A DNA stretch of 64,000 nt from Lindgomyces ingoldianus (Eukaryota > Ascomycota > Dothideomycetes > Pleosporales > Lindgomycetaceae), in assembly GCF_010093535.1 (NCBI RefSeq), contig NW_022985203.1, forward strand, positions 62,001-126,000, given 5' to 3'. Shown here piece after piece: positions 31,156-42,542 of the stretch. How positions within the stretch are numbered: position 1 is the stretch's first letter; each line of letters starts with the position of its first letter. The translations under genes were made by a program, and so were the position numbers. The notes under the pieces are model-generated. The model was not told where the DNA came from and searched no databases. It saw nothing but the letters and a program-made list of their open reading frames with translations.

Positions 31156-33742
31156 TTAACATTTGTTGTCCATAGTGAGATTCTGCAACTTACCCTCCCA
31201 TCCCCAATCCTTCATAACACCCAGCCAATGGAGGTCCCCCTTTACGGTAAGTTTAGGCTCTAGTGATTCTGTTCCCACCTCGGACCACCGCTTTCCCTCG
31301 CTCCGTTCTGATTTGACCGTCACAGGTCGCGGGGTGTCGAAGGACCCGGGCCCAATGATCGCTCTTCGCTTGTTTGTAGTATCGAGCCATGTGAACGGGT
31401 CCTCCATATCGAGTTCCTCGGAAATGGCGCTGAACTCACGCTTGAGTGATGACGCTGTTGAAGAAAGACTGTTGTTACGGCTCCGGTTACCAGCTAGCTT
31501 CTCCGCCTCGTAAAAATCGCGCCGGGCCCAAACTTCCTTGGTAACTTCCAAGCACTTTTCAATCAGGCCAAGCTTCATCCTTTGACCCATCACATTCCAT
31601 CGATTCTGAACCCACTCTCGATCATCCAGATCCAATACTTCGCACCCAGCAGCCATTAGAGGATAGATGTGAACAATCACAGATCGGGACCGAGGTTCAA
31701 CCGTTGCCATTTCGCACAGTGCTTTCTTGGCCAGGGCAGCAGAAGGGAGCGACGGAATCTCGGGAACAGCTTGGTGCAGATAGAGAAGAGTGGCATATTG
31801 ATAAGCAGTAGCGGTCTTGATGGAGTCATGGGGGCTTGTTGTCTCATCCTCTGGGTCTTCGATAAATGCTGGTGGGACCCACTCCTCCAGTTGCGACTTG
31901 AGTTGCATCGCTTGCGAAATGATACTGGGTCCATTGCTCTCGGTGCGACGTACCTTCCTGACCAGATTTGCCACACGACCAATGATAGGAAAGAGCGTAC
32001 TGGCACAACCCATCAACGGGTCAAGCTGGGCATCTGTCTGTCCATTCAAGTAGATAGCGTCCGAAACAATATCGAAATCATTAGACTCGTCCTCGTCGGC
32101 AGAGGTTAATCGCGCGATAACGTCCATGTAAATCCAGGCATTGCAGAGGAATTTCAGTCTGCTAAACTCCTCGCCTAGCAGGGGAACCTGGTTGTGTCGC
32201 GTTAGCGCCCTATCGATGAGTATTTTTGCGCCCTTGATGTGGTTTATTCCTGTGCTGATGTGCTGGTCCCAAGACTCGGAGAATGCCAGGACGAGCGTTG
32301 TTGAGATGGCTGCATCGACTCGCATGTTTTCGAGGCTCGATGCAAGCGCGTGGACCGAGGTGCGCATGTGGTCGATACCTTGTATTCGCATTGGGGGCGT
32401 GTCCCTCGACTGATGGAAGGATGTCATGGAAGCGATGGCGTGGTAAAGCGCAGGGCAATCCCGGGCAAGCGGCCAGACGAGCGTGCGCCAGGGGTTTTCC
32501 GTTGGACCGTCTTTGACAGAGAGAATACCACACGTATCTCGATCGAAACGAAGAGTGAGTAATTCAGGTGAGCTGAGGGAGAATTGAGGTTGGGTTAGTA
32601 GAGGGAAATTGCTGGAGTCCGACGACGAGCTTGACGAGCTCGATGGGGCCGGAGATGGCAGCCGCATCACCCAAGCTTCGTGGTCGGGGTTGAAGAAGGG
32701 ACGGGGAATCTCCTCCACGCCATCTTCGTCCATCGGCTCAGCGGCCGAATTATACATGACGGGTTGGTAGAAGGACTCGGGGTACTGTGAGCGGAACGAC
32801 ATGTATTCCTCAGGCGGGGCACTGAGGTCAGTGCCCGGCAGGAGAAGGTCTACGAGCCGGGGTGATTGGCCGGATGAGATGCTCGACGGTGCAGTCGTCT
32901 TAGTGGGCCGTGTGTCTATGCTATCCACATCGAACATGCTATTTGAGCTTTCGACCGAGCCAGGCTCAAACGGATCAACTGGAGGGAGGGAGGGGCACAT
33001 CACGTACGGCGAGGGGTGGGGGATTGCGTACAGATCCCCCAGAGGAGGATGGGGCGACTCGATGAAGGGGGAAGTGGGGGGGAGCCGCGACACCATGGGC
33101 CCAGGAGAGCTTAGCGGAGGGAAATATGCATTGTGCAGCGTCGTGGTGTTGACGATGGTCCGGTGGGAGTCGTCGGACGCAGCAGGACTTGTGGCTAGCA
33201 AGGGCGCGGGAGCAGAGGTTGTGGGCGATGCAGGTGCGAGAGCACCCATCGGCAACGTGTGTATACTGAGTGAGTTCGACCAACCCTTCTTCGGCTTCGC
33301 CGGGGGGGGTTTGCCAGTGAAGCTCGCCTCCTCGAACGGCCGCCATTTGAAGTCCTTCTTGTAGCCCCCGCATGTGACGCTTCGCCGCGCGCACTGCTGG
33401 CAGCTGGGCTTCGTCTCGTCACATTTGAGCCGCTTCGCTTTGCATGTAATGCAGCCTGCACCAAAACCACAGCGTCAGCACGTCTCGATCCGCACGCGAC
33501 TGAAGATTTGCAAAAACCTTATCATTCAGAGATAAGCACTAGATGGCTCGCAGCGACATACCATTGCGGCTCTTGGACTGCTTCCTCTTGGTTATGCCAT
33601 TAGCGTCCGAGGCCTTGGACACGTCCCTGGAAGCTGGCTGCGACGGGCGGTGTGGTGTTTTCTTGACGGGCGACGGGGCAGGACTCGGGTCCTGCGAGTT
33701 GAGAAAGAGCGAGGGAGTCGGGACGGTGATGGTCTCCGCCAT
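31156..33742 (-). CDS. pro1: Zn2Cys6 transcription factor, PRO1/ADV-1-like
   Basis: Two exons (33742-33562 and 33455-31156, 106-nt intron) give about 826 residues. The intron lies just before the first zinc cysteine. Joined, the cluster has C62, C65, C72, C79, C82 and C89 (CX2CX6CX6CX2CX6C), preceded by a basic TKRKQSKSRNG and followed by FKWRPFEEASFTGK. A long Pro/Ser-rich linker leads to a fungal-specific factor domain 2: LTLRFDRDTCGILSVKDGP, then NPWRTLVWPLARDCPALYHA and FSESWDQHISTGINHIKGAK. These segments match my recall of Sordaria PRO1, Neurospora ADV-1 and Aspergillus RosA/NosA, regulators of fruiting-body development and cell fusion. The Zn2Cys6 class is certain; orthology is likely but rests on memory. 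An acidic or serine stretch (SSSSSSSDSS) lies before the domain. Confidence 0.85.
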
Positions 33743-34541
33743 ATGCGGCGGGCGGCGGGCAGTAGTCTTCGCAGCGTGCTCGCACGCCAGCCTGGAGAGT
33801 GCGAGTAGAACAGTCGCTGCGCGGGGCGTCTAGAGCCTCTTGAGCTCGATTGGGGACGTTATTTGCGGGTTGCAGGCCAGGCAATGATGTTGTGTCCAAA
33901 GTGGAGACTGCTCAGGCCTCAACACCATCGACATGCCCCCGGTCCAGCCCTTGTCGGTGGACAGCACTAGTGGCACCCGAGCGAGTCACCAGCGTGGGGT
34001 GCAGCAACGCTTCTCGGTGTGCCCGATCTGCTGGCACGACATGGTCATTTAACGTCAGTCGCCCCGGCCTGCACCCTTGTACGCATGTCGTTCCTCAACT
34101 CGAGGTTAAGAAAACCTTTGGCACGAGCTGGAATCCCCCCAGCGCCTGTTCCAAGGTTCCATCGCACAACCGGCCACTCGTCCGAGCGCGGCCGATTGTC
34201 CCGGCACCAGAAGGACCACTCTTTGCCTGCCAAGGTGCTTGGAGCTGAAGCGGATCGTCACGGTCTCATCGCAGATCGTCGGAAGCCTCAAGGATCAACG
34301 GAACATAGAACTTGACATTTCGGCTATCACTTCAGTTCGTCAACATTGGATCCTCCATCACAGGTGTGGCGTGCAGTGACAGCCGCGCCAGAAAAAGAAA
34401 CCACTACCCGTCGTAGCCGGCCTTCGTACGCCTTATCAGATGGCCATCCGAGCCGCCCCCCCGTCCATCCCACCATCGACAGATGCTCTCCTTGGGTCTC
34501 GCTAATCCTCACCCTACCTCCTAATTATCTCAGTAGCCTCC
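33743..34541. promoter_or_regulatory. PRO1-like gene 5' flank and MARVEL gene 3' flank
   Basis: About 800 nt separate the start of the Zn2Cys6 gene from the stop of the upstream MARVEL-like gene on the same strand. No coding domain is recognisable. It probably carries the promoter and 5' leader of the regulator. Confidence 0.4.
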
Positions 34542-35627
34542 TTAAGCACCGATTCCGCCCTTCGCGTTCGAATCCTTTCCGCTCTTGCAATATGGCTGAT
34601 ACACGGGCAGCTGCGCTGCAGACGGTCCCGGTTGGGTGATGCCGGGCGCACTACGAGCCCTATGTGGATCATAAAGATCCTCATACGAGCCAGCAGCGTA
34701 CGTTGTGTCCTCTTTCTCTAGCAGCGGATTTGCCCTTGAGTATTGAGCGGCCGGGTGCACTCGGGCGTAAACGACGACATCCAGCACGAATGCTGACATG
34801 GTACTAACTCTGTCATCGTACGTCAGCAAATTCTATATCAACTTCTTATACCCTCGACCATCTACTTACGCGCCGAACAGGCTCGCTGCGAACAAAAGCT
34901 TATACAAGCGACAGATCTTGACACCAGTGTTGTTACCCCAATAGGTGAAGGTACAGGCATCCAGAATAGTCTCGCTCTCGGCATCGGCAAGCATTCCGAA
35001 CCCTCCCACCCATAGACCGCATGCCACCACGTTCAAACTGCCGTTGAAGAGGGCAGAGAGACGATGACGCCAATGAAGGAGTCCAGTGACGACTAAAGTG
35101 ATGAGAGTGTAGAGTGCCGCAGCGTGCAACTGGTTCCAAATCAGCGCAAACCCAAATCAGACGGAACGGTAAAAATGAAAATAAAAATGAAGCCTGTTGA
35201 CTGGTAAATTGAGTTCCATGAACTTAAAAAAAAAACCCCCATGAGGTTACGCGAGCAGGACTGAAAACATGTGCAATCGAGACCCAACGGCGACATGTTT
35301 TGTTCCTTGCAGACAGTTACCTAGAAGCCCCTTGAGAGTCACGATAGCCTAGGAGCCCGGCCAGTCTTCGATCTCCCAAATACCATAGGTAGCGGGCTTG
35401 TGCGACAACTTCTCTTCCATTGAAAAACTAGGATTGCCTAAACAGGACGAGGGAGTACGTACGAAGAAGAACATCCAAGGGACTCGGAAACCTCCATGCT
35501 TCAACTGGTAGACGAAGTAGAACATCTCGCCCGCAACGATCAACGATGCCACAGCTTGGCATACCCGAGCTATGTAGAAGGCTCCCTTAGGATACGACGT
35601 GGGTTGGGTCTTAATTTTTCGCGCCAT
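34542..35627 (-). CDS. MARVEL-like four-helix membrane protein
   Basis: Three exons (35627-35463, 35129-34870, 34809-34542) give about 230 residues. Helices are at roughly 16-41 (ARVCQAVASLIVAGEMFYFV), 50-75 (WMFFF joined to LHAAALYTLITLVV), a third with NVVACGLWVGGFGML, and a fourth LYKLLFAASLFGA continuing into VSTMSAFVLDVVVYAR. A 60-residue polar tail follows. The order of four helices with short loops and an ACTFTYWGNN segment fits fungal MARVEL-domain proteins, which associate with membrane microdomains. Intron 1 is unusually long for this window (333 nt); its GTACGT donor and AACCAG acceptor keep the frame and join two helices smoothly. Exon 3 is confirmed by frame and hydrophobicity only. 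Confidence 0.8.
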
Positions 35628-36470
35628 TGTGCACGGCAGAATGGGGACGGATGAAAATTGATGATGAGATCTTAGGGAGGGTTTCGAATGCACAAGAAGG
35701 AAGACCTATTCCTTGAAGGCAGATATATCCACAATCTGTCACGACCTGAACCCATGACTCCGGGGCTCTGCTCAAAATAAATGCAAAACGAGGGCAAAGG
35801 TAGGCGTCAGGGCTGTGCTCTGAGACAACTGCTTTCACTCTCCTCACGAGACGTTTCTGAGCTGGAGAGGCTGAAGTCCCTCTCCAGACCGTACTTCCAG
35901 CCATCTTTTCTAAGTTTAGCGTCACATCAAGCCTTTGCTTGGTACTCTCGGATACAGCTTGATGTGGTTGGCGAGATCTTATTTCCCCTTCTTGGGTGAT
36001 GCCAATGGCTTCACGCCAAGTCGCGTGCGTGTGGCTGTGGCAGCGACTTGATTGGCTGGATGTGGATTATTCCGAGCTCTCTCCATCCATGCAGCAGAAA
36101 TTCACTCTCATGATTATCCGAGTCTCGCAACAACTCTGGAATGTGGAGTCTTTTAGTCGTATTTACTGAGTTGTTGAAGGAAGATGACCCGACCTCGAAC
36201 AATCGCGTGGGTAGTGAGTTCGCTGCGCCTTCCTTGCCAAGACTGTCAAGCTGACCCTTCAACTCTACAACAACTGCCTCTATTTGAATATAAGGCAACT
36301 CCACTTCTCTTTGTCCGGTAGAGCGAGCCTTGAATCTACCTATCTCCCCAGAGCTATTTTCCCAACCTTCATCAGCTTCCTATTCCCCTAGCGTTGTCCC
36401 GGACTGGAGGGATTCCTATCCAACTGTTTCTCTTTCCCGTCCCTTGTCCCCTTCACATCATTAATTAAGC
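35628..36470. promoter_or_regulatory. Divergent region between MARVEL-like and astacin genes
   Basis: Both neighbours start at its edges in opposite directions, 843 nt apart. Minus-strand open frames at 35611-35925 and 36011-36304 have no recognisable domain and are probably chance. No specific site is assigned. Confidence 0.4.
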
Positions 36471-38231
36471 ATGATTTTCCCCTCTGCCATTGCTGTTGCC
36501 TTTCTACCTATCCTAGCCAGTGCCTCTCTCATTGCATCGAATTCCACGAACACGACCTATGCCAACCCTGTGCTCAACCTTACGACGATAGAGATCCAAC
36601 TATCGCCAGGTACCTTATATCTCAACGAGTCTAGTAGCAATAACTTTACAATTGCCCCTGTAACGCAACGCGTATCATACTGTAAGTCGGTCATCCTTCC
36701 GCTTCCTGGTATCTTGTGTTCTGTTACCAGGATTAAGGAGGTAGTTAACATAGTATCTTCTCTCCCTGGAACTAATCCTACAACCTGTTTATTGTTCTTT
36801 TGCATACTAATAATGCTTCGGCAGACGTCGAGAATGGAATAGCCATCATCGATGGTGACGTAATGCTCGCCACCGAAGCTGAACTCCTATCCCTCGCGGC
36901 AGGAAACCCCCAACGTCGAGACGACTCCCGCGAGCACAACAAGCGCTCCCTCTCCATCTTCCCCTACGCCGGCAACAGGTGGCCCGGCGGTGTAGTGACC
37001 TACAAGTGGGACTCGCAGGCTTCCAAGAATGCCCGACTCGTGGACTGGACTGAGGGTATGAAGCGATGGACTGACAGACTGCCATTCTTGAAGTTCGTCG
37101 AGGTCGGCATTAGTCCGACGCTGGTAGCTAATGTTATCACATTAAGAAGCGTGACGAATACGGGGAGCTGTACTAGTCCGGTTGGGATGTCGGGTAGTGT
37201 GGCGTTTAATTACATTAAGTTGGATGATTGTGGACCCGGGGGTTATGCTCACGAAATTGGTCACAGTAAGTCTCTTCCTATTTCCTGCATTCTTTGGGGA
37301 CCCTTGTCCTTGCCCTTTTCTTTCCACACAATTTTCTTCGAAATGCTTTTTTTTATTCGAAGTTGTCGACTCATTCAACCAAATACTGTATTCAAAGCCT
37401 CAATAACCCCAAAAATTGCCTCTTTTTCACGTATCCAAAGGCTCCGCCATGTTTTCCGACCCATACTAACCTCCACCAGCTCTAGGCCTCATCCATGAAC
37501 AGCAACGCCCTGACCGCGACGCCTACATGACACTCCACTGCGAAAACGTTCGAACCGATACCAACGGTGTGGCCCCCGTCTGTGGATCAGCCTGCCAAGG
37601 CCTTGGCTGCAACTTCCGTATGAATTCTATCACTGAGTCTGACTGGGCTGGAGCCTACGACGTGCTCTCCATCATGCATTACTCCATGTATGAGTTCTCT
37701 AAAAACGGGCTACCAACCCTACAACCCCTTCCCGGAATCCCATCACCCCTCCCGCACTCCTTCCCCACTCTGACGGATGCGAGGAGAGTGTGTGATATCT
37801 ACTGGGAGTCCTGCAGGGGTGTCTGTGGTGACGGCATCCTATCCCCCAACAACGGCGAAGAATGTGACGACGGCAACAACATCTCAGGGGACGGCTGCAG
37901 CGCCAACTGCAAAAAAGAAGTCCCGCAATGCGGCGTGCAGACCTGTGATCCACGACCCGGGTTCAATGGCTGCGATATCACAACGTCTTGTATCACGCTG
38001 GATGGAGCATCGAAAGCGGGTATCGGTCAGCATATGTGTGCCTGTAGACATGGGTTCAGGGCGAGCGGGTATGCGGGGAATGATAAGAGTGTGCAGGTGA
38101 GGTTGCCATGGGCAAGTCAGCAGGGTAGGGTTTTTGTAAAGCCTGGAGTTGCATGTAATCAGCTGTGTGATAGTTGGCAGTTAGGGAAGGATGGGTGTAC
38201 AGAGGTAACAGAGGTGGATGTTTGTTATTGA
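36471..38231 (+). CDS. Secreted astacin-type (M12A) zinc metalloprotease with cysteine-rich C-terminus
   Basis: Three exons (36471-36681, 36825-37265, 37480-38231), introns 143 and 214 nt, give about 467 residues. A signal peptide (AIAVAFLPILASASLIA) is followed by a propeptide with N-glycosylation sites. A dibasic-like NKRSLSIF near residue 114 may be the processing point; the mature enzyme opens with NRWPGGVVTYKWD, similar to astacin starts. The zinc motif HEIGHTLGLIHEQQRPDRD (H213, H217, H223, catalytic E214) is rebuilt across intron 2, and the Met-turn is SIMHYSMYEFSKNG, as in astacins. A DUF4215-like cysteine module follows (VCGDGILSPNNGEECDDGNN, then GDGCSANC), and then more paired cysteines. 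The enzyme should act outside the cell on protein; targets are unknown. Confidence 0.92.
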
Positions 38232-38723
38232 GGGACGTGCGAATGGATGAATGAGAGATGGATTTGAGGAGGGAGAAAGTGGACGATACCCTTTAATTTC
38301 TTTAGTTATTAGTTAAGCTACGGTTTTTCTAACATCAAATGCATTCCTAGTTTTTCATTCTTCCTTTCTTCTGTTGCCGTCTACTAAGATCCTAGATGTA
38401 CCTTATATCGGTGAGCATCGTATAAATTGACCTTATTTCGAGTTTGCTCGCCCCCTCCCGAAATTAGGCCATTCCCGCACGTGCCTCTATTCTGTATCAT
38501 ATCTAACTATTCATGCTCTACAGCTGAAGGGAGTAAGCACCAGGGAGAATATTACTGTTCCCAAATAGCAGCCAGACACACCATGGTGTCTTCGCCGTAG
38601 CGTGATCACAGCTTAACTATATAAAGTACTCTACCCTAATACACTTCTTTTATAACCAATTTCCACAATCTTCTTAACAGGAAACGCAAGCAAAGAGCTA
38701 GCTAATTAGATTAAGTCAGTTTC
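38232..38723. other. Intergenic, no recognisable gene
   Basis: Contains the 3' flank of the astacin gene. It is AT-rich with no coding signal. Confidence 0.5.
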
Positions 38724-39655
38724 TTGAAAAACAGGATAGCACATTTCAACACAACAGGTTTCAAGAAAGTGGAAGTGTGTTTTTCCTGTCTCGGGCATCA
38801 CTCCAAAAACCACACAGCCAGTGTGGCAAAGTGGAGCCCTACATGTTGCGCCATCCGCGACCAACGGTTCTTGGGCCACAATCTCGCTGATATGCTTCGG
38901 AATCTAAGATTGCGGACGCAGTAGAGGTGGACTGCCACGTCGGCAGGTGCAAGCGTTCGCCCCACTAGAGCAAAGGTTCGCCAAGATGCAAGAGAAGCTT
39001 TCGGGCTATGATCAGCAGGTCAAGCATTTCAAATCGGTCTGTAATAGTAATGAAACTCGGCAGTATGATGGTGATCAATTGGCTCACGAGATATTCAAGC
39101 TGGAGGATCTTTTCTTGATCCCGGAAGAGATATACAAGATGGGGATACCACGGTACGTAGAGCGATGGACACGCAGAGGCTGAGTACTGATAGTAAGCTG
39201 GATGCTGCGTTCAAGCTTCATGGCTAGATATTCCGAGCAAGCAAACCACAGGTGACGTTTCTGTCCAATACATAGCCTACCACGTCAATGATGAGGGCTG
39301 GGTTGACGAGCCGCCAAACCCAGATCTCGTTCATCTAGAGTGGTTGTTCCAAACGGTAGACTGAGAAGTCTATCGCGACTTGCCGAACATGGGATATAAT
39401 CCTATTTTAGCGTGTATGGGTACCATTTCACAGGAATTACTTGAGGATGAGAAAGACCGATGGACGTTGGTTAATGCTATGCAGAGTAGGTTGATCCATC
39501 CGCTGCGTTGCAGAATATCATCTTGTGAAAGCGACTCAGACGTCAAAACTCTACCCTCTGTGGAGACGATACGGACGGATAGTTTGAAAGAGGTGGAAAC
39601 AGATATTTTCCACCTTATGGACGAATCTGAGGATACGCTCAGTTTTGCTGAGTAA
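38724..39655 (+). pseudogene. Unrecognised, probably broken coding region
   Basis: Successive plus-strand frames look protein-like and collinear: KKVEVCFSCLGHHSKNH, then FAPLEQRFAKMQEKLSGYDQ with YKMGIPRYVERW, then YIAYHVNDEGWVDEPPNPD with HLEWLFQTVD followed by a stop (TGA at 39362-39364), and in the same frame VYRDLPNMGYNPILACMGT to the end at 39655. No family is recognised. Stops and frame changes suggest decay, although unrecognised introns could explain part of this. Confidence 0.35.
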
Positions 39656-41448
39656 AGTCACAACTAATTCGCTCGTCCGGTTGATATGTAGTCTTATAAA
39701 TGTCGTGGCTGTTGAAGACGTGACCTAAAAAACTTCTTGGGTCGCGGACTGAAATAGTGGAAGATCCTTGAATCAATCAGCATAATAGTATCATTACCAT
39801 AGAATCTACACTCTTTAGCCACACATTCAGAGAGGCATGGTATGAACTTACATGTGTCTTGGAGTTCCATCACCACGTGGAAAATTTGCAATACATCCGT
39901 AAGTGACCCAAACGCACCTACGGGTAATACATTATCAAGTTTAATGAAGTGGAATATGGAATTAGACATAGGCCTACCACATTGTGCAGAGAGATGGGAT
40001 AAGACTCTAGCCTAGGTTGTCAGAGTACACCGTGACACTGTGGCTCTATTCTTTCAATTCTAGCGCCTACCGTACGCCGATTCATCATAGTCAATTCTTC
40101 CAACCTCTCCCAACTCCCCACCTCAGATCCAAGTGTCCTCAGTAAGTCCACTACATATGCAACCACACTCGCAAAACTCCAATCGACCAGCTATGTGACC
40201 CTGCGTCGTTTTGGTAGGATTCCTCCACACCATGTACCAGACTTCTTTCTTGCCGGTGCCTGGGTCACACGGCGTGCGGATGGTCCTGGGTATTGCGACC
40301 GTCGAAAGTATAGTTTGCAAAGTTGTCACCGGGCTCAGTTCTACGAGCTATGCGAAGAGAAATGTAGGCATATCGCCTCTGATATAGAATATTTGATAGA
40401 CTGAGTATGAGGTCCTCCTGCCCACCTGGCAACGACGGAACAGCTCTGCCAAGAATACAAAGATCTCGAAGATGTACCGAAAACACAGTGGCTCCATTCC
40501 AAACTTTCTTCGATGGGCACGGGAGCAGGCTTAGCCAGGCTTTCGAAGAGCCTCAGGTCAATGTCGATATAGCCGTGTGCAACTGCATTCCGAATATCGA
40601 GTTCAGAGGACGGGAGCGAGCAGTATCGCAATCAGCGTCCAATTTATTAGAAGCTGTGATTACAGTAAGGCAGAAGACTCTGCTTAGGCTAGGGCAGAGG
40701 AAGAAGCAGAGCTGCTTAGCATTGGGGCCTGGGGTGCACCAAGAACTGAAGAGAATAGAAAGCGGAAATAGAACCAAACGGACTTGGTGATCGGACAGCC
40801 CGTCCAAGAAGCAAAGTTTAGGAGGGTTCAGAACCAGAAAGACAAGTTTACAAAATAAAGGTGAACGAAGACTCGTAATCAATATGACCAGGGGTAAATT
40901 TTGATGAACCAAGATTGCATAGTTCCTCCTGTGCCCTACAGGGTTCGGCGAATCTAGAATGCTTGGGATCTCAGGTGCGGGTTAGTACCAAGACTTAGAA
41001 TAAAAATGATACGTGGTGTTTTCGAACATGTGTATTCTAGGGTGATGTAATTGTGCCAATCGCAAGAGGGGTGCTTAGTGGCTATCTTCGAAGTTGTTGA
41101 GTCCAGTCCATAGATATCGTATTGAAGAATTCCGAAGCAGGGTGCATATAATTCCGTTCGCCGCCGGATGGTGATTATTGATGAGCTTAAAAGTCACAAG
41201 CCTCGAACAGATAGGCGATTTCTATGCCTATGCAATCGCAAATGGGCGACACGCTAGATCATACACTAGCCATCTTGGGTAAGCCGATCGAGGAAACAGA
41301 TCACGATGTCATCGCCGGCTCCATCATCTCTCCTAGGTTCACATGAAAGTTCACCTTGCCTACGCATGCCCACCTAATAAATACACCATGTCTCAATCAT
41401 TTGAATTTCCGCCTCTGACTGCTTCTACCTCAATGACACTCTTAAAAG
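39656..41448. other. 1.8-kb stretch without a convincing gene
   Basis: Short frames occur on both strands (for example 40407-40790 plus and 40553-40912 minus) but overlap one another and carry no recognisable domain. The right end should hold the promoter of the short-chain dehydrogenase. Confidence 0.4.
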
Positions 41449-42311
41449 ATGCCCCCTTGGTCCTTAGTGTCGCCGGCTTCGAGAGGTATCGGTTTCGCGC
41501 TGGCAAGAAGGATTCTACAGACAACGGATGTACCAATTGTTGCAACTGCACGTAAAGATCCGACGAAGACGCGACATGAACTTCTAGATGGTCTTAATAT
41601 CGACGAAGGAAAGCTCACAGTCTTACACGTTGATGTATTGGGTGAGTGATTATCCCAATCTTGAATACAGTTCCGGAACCTTTATCCTGCTGACGTTGAT
41701 ATGTAGATGAGTCCACGATCTCCCGGGCTGCTGCTTCTTGCAAGGAGATGTTTCCATCTAGGACCCATCACTTGCATCTCGCCTTCATTGTGCCTGGGGT
41801 GCTCTTTCCAGAGAAGTCACCGGCACAGATCAACGCTGATGATGCGTTGCTGACTTTTCGTACAAACACTATCGGACCGATGTTAATGTTGAAACATTTT
41901 ACCCCGTTTCTTCCAAAGAAAGGGACCGCCGTGGACCCGAACGACGGAACTATAGAGACATTACCCGAGGTCTCAACAACGGCGGTGATGTCTGCTCGCA
42001 TTGGCAGCATAACTGATAACCATCTCGGAGGCTGGTATAGCTACCGCATTTCCAAGGCTGGCGTTAATCAGCTCGCGAAAACATTCGACAACTATTTGCT
42101 GACTACTTCTGGTGAGAATGCTATCGCCATGGCCCTGCACCCTGGTACAGTAAAAACAGGCTTGAGCAAAGAGTTCTGGGGGAGCGTAAAGAAAGAAAAG
42201 CTGTTTGAGAGTGACTGGGTCGCCGACAGATTGATTGATGTGGTTAAGAAAGTAGGGGTTAATGGGCGAGGGAGGTGCTGGGACTGGGATGGGAAAGAAG
42301 TTCCTCCCTGA
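41449..42311 (+). CDS. Short-chain dehydrogenase/reductase (SDR)
   Basis: Two exons (41449-41641 and 41707-42311, 65-nt intron) give about 265 residues. The N-terminus reads SLVSPASRGIGFALARRIL, where SPASRGIG takes the place of the TGxxxGIG cofactor loop. HLHLAFIVPGVLF is the NNAG-like strand, and the active site is SARIGSITDNHLGGWYSYRI with Tyr-x-x-x-Lys (YRISK). The product should be a cytosolic NAD(P)H-dependent oxidoreductase; substrate unknown. There is an oddity at the start: an upstream ATG at 41433 opens MTLLKDAPLVL, the sequence expected to precede VSPASRG, but it is out of frame by one base. Translation from 41449 replaces this with MPPW and shortens the first beta strand. Either a one-base insertion damaged the gene or the short form works. 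Confidence 0.82.
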
Positions 42312-42542
42312 TCAGTAGAACAGTGGGAATGGCAGTAAGAACAATCAGCGAGTGGGAGCACCACCTACCAATATGTATAAATCTTCCGTTATGCAGGTCC
42401 TTCTTCTCAACTCACTCACAGTATTCATCACACTATCGTTTGTCTATATCACTTACCGATCATTATTCGTTACTCTCTCGCTCAACACTTATCACATCTT
42501 TACCTGCTGATCCCCCACTAGCCATACTTTAAGCTACTCATC

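Noticed and set aside
32801..33364. 187-residue plus-strand frame opposite the Zn2Cys6 gene
   Set aside because: Gly/Arg/Ser-rich antisense of a Pro/Ser-rich linker; the minus strand has the zinc cluster and factor domain.
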